Part shown: piece after piece, positions 7,601-9,351 of the stretch
Position numbering within the stretch: position 1 is the first letter of the stretch
Layout: every line of letters begins with the position of its first letter
From: Candidatus Caenarcanales bacterium
GTDB taxonomy: Bacteria; Cyanobacteriota; Vampirovibrionia; LMEP-6097
Length of the DNA stretch: 9,351 nucleotides
Direction: 5' to 3'
Assembly (NCBI GenBank): GCA_021299565.1
Contig: JAJTHA010000009.1
Span: 1-9,351, forward strand
Program-made: the position numbers and the translations under genes
Notes under the pieces: generated by a model
Database searches by the model: none
What the model was told of the DNA's origin: nothing
What the model saw: the letters and a program-made list of their open reading frames with translations, nothing else

Positions 7601-9351
7601 ATCGTCAGTATTTTGGATTTTCAATTTTGTCGACGGATCTAACTCCATCAAGTGTTTTTTATTTGCTCTTTGTGCCTCTATAAGTGGTGTGAATGAACTA
7701 CCGACATATTTAGTACTTGTTGCAAAACGTTTTCCACTTATTTCACTTGTTTTTGTAACTAATTCTTGAATAGCGGTACTATCTCGCCTCTTTAATGAAT
7801 CTATTTGATAACTAAATGGATCGTTGCAGTCAGTTAGATTAGTATCTTGAAAATTTACTAGTAAAGCTAGTAGTTCATGATCCTGTCCCAAACCCATTAA
7901 ACAAGCAGCTTTGAAGACATCTTTGTTGGTTTTAGCCATTTCAACCATAGGTTGCCAGCTTATTATCGGGTAGGCTGATAACTTTTTTTTATTTTTTTTA
8001 CTATTACGAACTCTTTCTATCTCATCAGCTTCAGGTAGTTCAAAATTTGTCCATTTAATAGCTCTTAGTAATTCTTTGGGGATCTTAGAGCTTTCTACGA
8101 TTTCAACTAGTTTTTGAGAAGCTTCTACTAAAGCTTTTTTAGCTTGAGTGTCATTGGCTTGATCAAGTAAAGTAGCGCATGAGTCACAAATTTCTGCCAT
8201 AAGAGCATCAATGGCTTTTAGTGGACCCATTGGCTTGACCTCATGACTCCTTGGATGAACAGTTTGAGAGAGGCCGCTATAAATGCTATTAAACACAATG
8301 TGAAATTCTTGTATAGTGCTGTGTCTTAGTAATGCTTCTACGCAAGTATCTACTGCTTGCGATAATTGTTTTTTTGTTGTTGCATCTTGTGGCAAATTTC
8401 CAACTTCCTCTTTTGCTATTCTTCTGATCTCTTGATTAATATCAGCCAATCTGATTGGGTAGGGATTACCAGTCAATTGTAATAATCGTCCTATTGCTTG
8501 GATTTTTCCTATCGCATTCAAGCTGTGATCATAATGTACTGGCAAGAATATATCTAGGTATCTACGGTGTTTGAATCCTTCTGCAGTTTTTGCAATTTGA
8601 TTATAGAGCTCGGATCTATCAACACTGACTTGTTCTTTTGCTCCCTGCATATGCAAAATTCCAGCTCTCGTGTCTAAAGCGATTTTTTGAATATTTTCAG
8701 GGAGAGGATGTTCATCCGCGAACTCTGCCCACTCAGGTTTTTTTGGATTTCTTCTTTGAGTTTTTACTAATTCGGCTATTTTGTTTAAAGCCCTAATCCC
8801 CAAGACATTATCCATGCCATTATCGTGTATGAATTTGATTGGCAGTGCGTAAAAAGCACCTTCCTCAAACTTGCTGTTTAGGACATTTTGTCCTTTCTGG
8901 ATTCTTAGATTGGCGTGGCAAATCTCATGACAGACAAGTACGGCAAGATCTGCTGGATTTTCTATGAATTTGACTGTTTCTGTTTTATTGGTAGCTTTTC
9001 CCTCTGCATCAAATATTGGAATAGTCACATCTTGAGTGAAGCATCCCTTGTTAATTACAATTGTTGGTGGAATTGAACCTGTTATTGAACATGCGTTTGC
9101 TTCGTTACTATCGCCAATCAAAAATCTAATGGGATTCTTTTCAAAGTCATATGTCCCAAAATCCATATCTGCAATTTTTAGAGCATCTTTTGGTAAGGCT
9201 TCAAACATCGGTTTAATAAAATCTGTTACTTGTTTGGTGAATTTTTGGTTTATTGGATCTTGCCTATCATTAGACCTAAGTATTTCCAAAATTTCTTGTG
9301 GTATTTCACCTTTTGCAAGAATAGCTTCGTAGTCACCCTGGCTAGTATTTA
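4652..9351 (-). CDS. Giant multidomain protein: M48-type zinc metalloprotease, helical middle, ABC1/UbiB-type kinase (5' partial)
   Basis: The family as a whole is not one I recognise; two modules can be identified. Residues are numbered from the TTG codon at 9289-9287. The frame stays open from that TTG to the window edge (20 more full codons, coding-like, reading GDYEAILAKGEIPQEI before the TTG). There is no ribosome-binding site before the TTG, so the true start is probably outside. About residues 20-215 match an M48 peptidase with HEICH at 121-125. Residues about 430-1140 are helical and unassigned. Residues about 1141-1425 match the ABC1/ADCK/UbiB kinase fold. A helical tail of about 120 residues follows, ending in a basic stretch. 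No membrane segment is seen in the visible part, unlike many M48 and UbiB proteins, so a soluble cytoplasmic protein is likely. The substrate and role are unknown. Plausible readings are a proteolytic and phosphorylation-linked regulator, or a stress or defence factor; no partner gene is visible. Transcription is opposite to the left operon. Confidence 0.9.
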   Translation of the reverse strand, partial: NTSQGDYEAILAKGEIPQEILEILRSNDRQDPINQKFTKQVTDFIKPMFEALPKDALKIADMDFGTYDFEKNPIRFLIGDSNEANACSITGSIPPTIVINKGCFTQDVTIPIFDAEGKATNKTETVKFIENPADLAVLVCHEICHANLRIQKGQNVLNSKFEEGAFYALPIKFIHDNGMDNVLGIRALNKIAELVKTQRRNPKKPEWAEFADEHPLPENIQKIALDTRAGILHMQGAKEQVSVDRSELYNQIAKTAEGFKHRRYLDIFLPVHYDHSLNAIGKIQAIGRLLQLTGNPYPIRLADINQEIRRIAKEEVGNLPQDATTKKQLSQAVDTCVEALLRHSTIQEFHIVFNSIYSGLSQTVHPRSHEVKPMGPLKAIDALMAEICDSCATLLDQANDTQAKKALVEASQKLVEIVESSKIPKELLRAIKWTNFELPEADEIERVRNSKKNKKKLSAYPIISWQPMVEMAKTNKDVFKAACLMGLGQDHELLALLVNFQDTNLTDCNDPFSYQIDSLKRRDSTAIQELVTKTSEISGKRFATSTKYVGSSFTPLIEAQRANKKHLMELDPSTKLKIQNTDDIEFDYLICEDSFETNCRQASINNLQNLTETAYIKVGRELVATWRKLIAKDRAQYRPIITSILNDVTYARARQWELESSFEPNGYRPYRLNADPILRYVLENPDAIFDQEMKDRYTTNCLLTKDWNATTNSFDSNEPETIITDLKSLKRYYPEADLITNISETLAKYQDAKTSEVDKAIIRLKTIEFLKRDHISYEEISKATEIDYSTEIGKAQQHQALILTNIDQYCKNKNAKEILAEVLKFHRYKLLRSGDKLDQLINLVLSKLSKAVTSVKLETLEMLLASNISYKPELENKAIDLYTSSCINTINKAKKNQQINKAKPYIDWITSNTSRRNHRAILQSLLNKLEAQEDLCKYAKESIDKNTIGKDELGLKGLVLSSATEILLSTQSSSKNCSQDALKFFSAKYNQKKSETLILGLLNIFYDSTDYSSVEAKAAIGDQEMCKELIDAWQDDFKHSDPKNKSHCQDLKRQLIEDFRLIHEHYWAAPLVGRSYMTRELLLAGEENPDHSKIFDKAIDIMVNKNTPDRKHIVQLLDSYLSSLDHSQRDLALSAMISSSPKDPNSKTRIGEALAMFLENMGPAETKLGQCAQSHPKVPKDIRSDLKRLKYRANEPYRWEIVADIEALKNQIADSYTKNLKSKAGIKDLDQHGRVYVKNIGQVLGSGSLFVAVELTMSDGSTQVISVKRPYALERAKYGFETLGRMVDKLEAGPVKETLAELVKNARAKLDIEVDCLIAQEQYDAANKLYEGTSVELDDGSKFEFSSAKVTAQGGGFYMMNKAEGAHFAEIADDQKTDSLHLKKLSKAILTLEISNILKGRFCNDRHGGNIKITGNKINNIDFKALSLKGFPQGDYDQFAEILLKVVLAADEIKSSDDFINKFLEIQGQIRDEAAEIKPLVSEIQKALLSTTEYSSLLNPEELMQVLLSAISDGMSPQMKIALDKQVDKLPVFIKPFVSAFLSNGTLPGVDFKPIKIHRKTTFAA
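5015..5869 (-). other. ABC1/ADCK/UbiB-type atypical kinase module
   Basis: Domain within the giant gene, residues about 1141-1425. The family's signature motifs appear in order. MGPAETKLGQ (1141-1150) is the L-G-P-x-x-x-K-x-G-Q motif (KLGQ codons 5840-5851) and is followed by HPKVPKDIRSDLKRL, like the family's d-l-l-P-x-e-i-x-x-e-L. LGSGSLF (1224-1230) sits where the family has its Ala-rich nucleotide loop. VISVKRP (1244-1250) carries the nucleotide-binding Lys1248 (codon 5546-5548). EVD (1293-1295) is the ExD motif. FYMMNKAEG (1337-1345) matches the hinge. NDRHGGN (1384-1390) gives catalytic Asp1385 (codon 5135-5137) and Asn1390. NIDFKAL (1400-1406) gives metal-binding Asp1402, with DFK instead of DFG. 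Known relatives support ubiquinone synthesis or lipid homeostasis as ATPases or kinases. The large fusion here suggests a different role. Confidence 0.85.
5870..8002 (-). other. Long unrecognised helical region between protease and kinase modules
   Basis: Residues about 430-1140 of the giant protein, roughly 700 residues. Amphipathic stretches with regular Leu/Ile/Ala spacing alternate with short polar turns, for example AKEILAEVLKFHRYKLL (795-811) and KLDQLINLVLSKL (816-828). This looks like an alpha-solenoid or HEAT/ARM-like scaffold, but I could not establish a repeat register by eye. No catalytic motif was recognised. Cysteines are scattered without a CxxC pattern. It may bind partners or substrate; that is inference. 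Confidence 0.45.
7982..7999 (-). other. Twin A8 tracts with dnaX-type slippery heptamer A AAA AAG
   Basis: On the coding (minus) strand two runs of eight A are separated by one T, encoding Lys-Lys-Asn-Lys-Lys-Lys (residues 431-436). In the reading frame the second run gives A AAA AAG (bases 7988-7982), the heptamer used for -1 frameshifting in E. coli dnaX. A -1 shift would add 13 codons and stop at TGA; a +1 shift would add 5 codons and stop at TAA. Either gives a product of about 441-449 residues ending after the protease-side region. Only weak hairpins (for example a 5-bp TTATC/GATAA stem) lie downstream, and there is no well-placed upstream stimulator, so use of the site is uncertain. Confidence 0.4.
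8645..9232 (-). other. M48-type (Oma1/HtpX/BepA-like) zinc metalloprotease module
   Basis: Domain within the giant gene, residues about 20-215. The order of M48 landmarks is kept. SNEANACSITGS (61-72) matches the family's N-A-f-x-x-p-G segment. IVINKGCF (77-84) matches the i-v-v-t-x-G-l-l strand. ADLAVLVCHEICHANLR (113-129) contains HExxH, with His121, Glu122 and His125 (bases 8915-8929). FEEGAFYALPIKFIHDNGMD (141-160) matches the E-x-x-x-D-x-x-A-L...G-y-D helix and supplies the likely third zinc ligand, Glu142. EFADEHPLPENI (189-200) matches the family's s-T-H-P-x-x-x-x-R-I tail. Two departures are visible. Only 16 residues separate His125 from Glu142, much shorter than usual for M48, and the Asp of ExxxD is Phe146. 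All zinc and catalytic residues appear present, so activity is plausible but unproven. Confidence 0.78.

Noticed and set aside
7557..7629. Segment DIEFDYLI (about residue 563) resembling DIEVDCLI in the kinase module, as a possible second, degenerate kinase
   Set aside because: The resemblance is limited to a few residues; no lysine, catalytic Asp/Asn or DFG-like motif surrounds it, so it is likely coincidence.
9036..9332. 98-codon open frame on the plus strand, antisense to the 5' part of the giant gene
   Set aside because: It lies over coding sequence with clear M48 motifs on the other strand, has no recognisable domain, and looks like a shadow frame.

Overview
The window looks like bacterial chromosome: low GC, almost no intergenic space, standard genetic code, and ordinary housekeeping genes. 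A bifunctional class A penicillin-binding protein shows a peptidoglycan-building cell. None of the visible starts has a convincing Shine-Dalgarno sequence. The CbpA-type DnaJ and an ABC1/UbiB-type kinase would fit a cyanobacteria-related lineage such as Vampirovibrionia/Melainabacteria, but nothing here fixes the taxonomy and this is a weak guess.

The left half (1-4645) is a tightly packed plus-strand operon of four genes: an rRNA pseudouridine synthase (5' end outside the window), a PBP1A-type peptidoglycan synthase, an RlmB-like 2'-O-ribose methyltransferase, and a CbpA-type DnaJ co-chaperone. Each gene overlaps the next (35, 47 and 1 nt), so translation is probably coupled. Two genes modify rRNA, one builds the wall and one assists folding. 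This is growth-related housekeeping, not an obvious single pathway.

The right half (4652-9351) is one very long minus-strand gene that runs off the right edge. It converges on the operon with only 6 bp between the stop codons. Its product (at least 1545 residues, and probably longer at the N-terminus) has an M48-type zinc metalloprotease module at the N-terminal end. A long, unrecognised, mostly helical middle follows. Near the C-terminal end is an ABC1/ADCK/UbiB-type atypical kinase module with its KxGQ, nucleotide-lysine, ExD, catalytic Asp/Asn and metal-binding Asp motifs in order. I know of no described protein with this protease-helical-kinase layout, and it is the main object of interest here. 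Inside the gene, just after the protease-side region, are two A8 tracts. The second contains a dnaX-type A AAA AAG slippery heptamer, and both alternative frames stop soon after it, so slippage would release a protease-only product.

No tRNA, rRNA, CRISPR array, insertion sequence or long repeat was seen. Promoters for both transcription units must lie outside the window.
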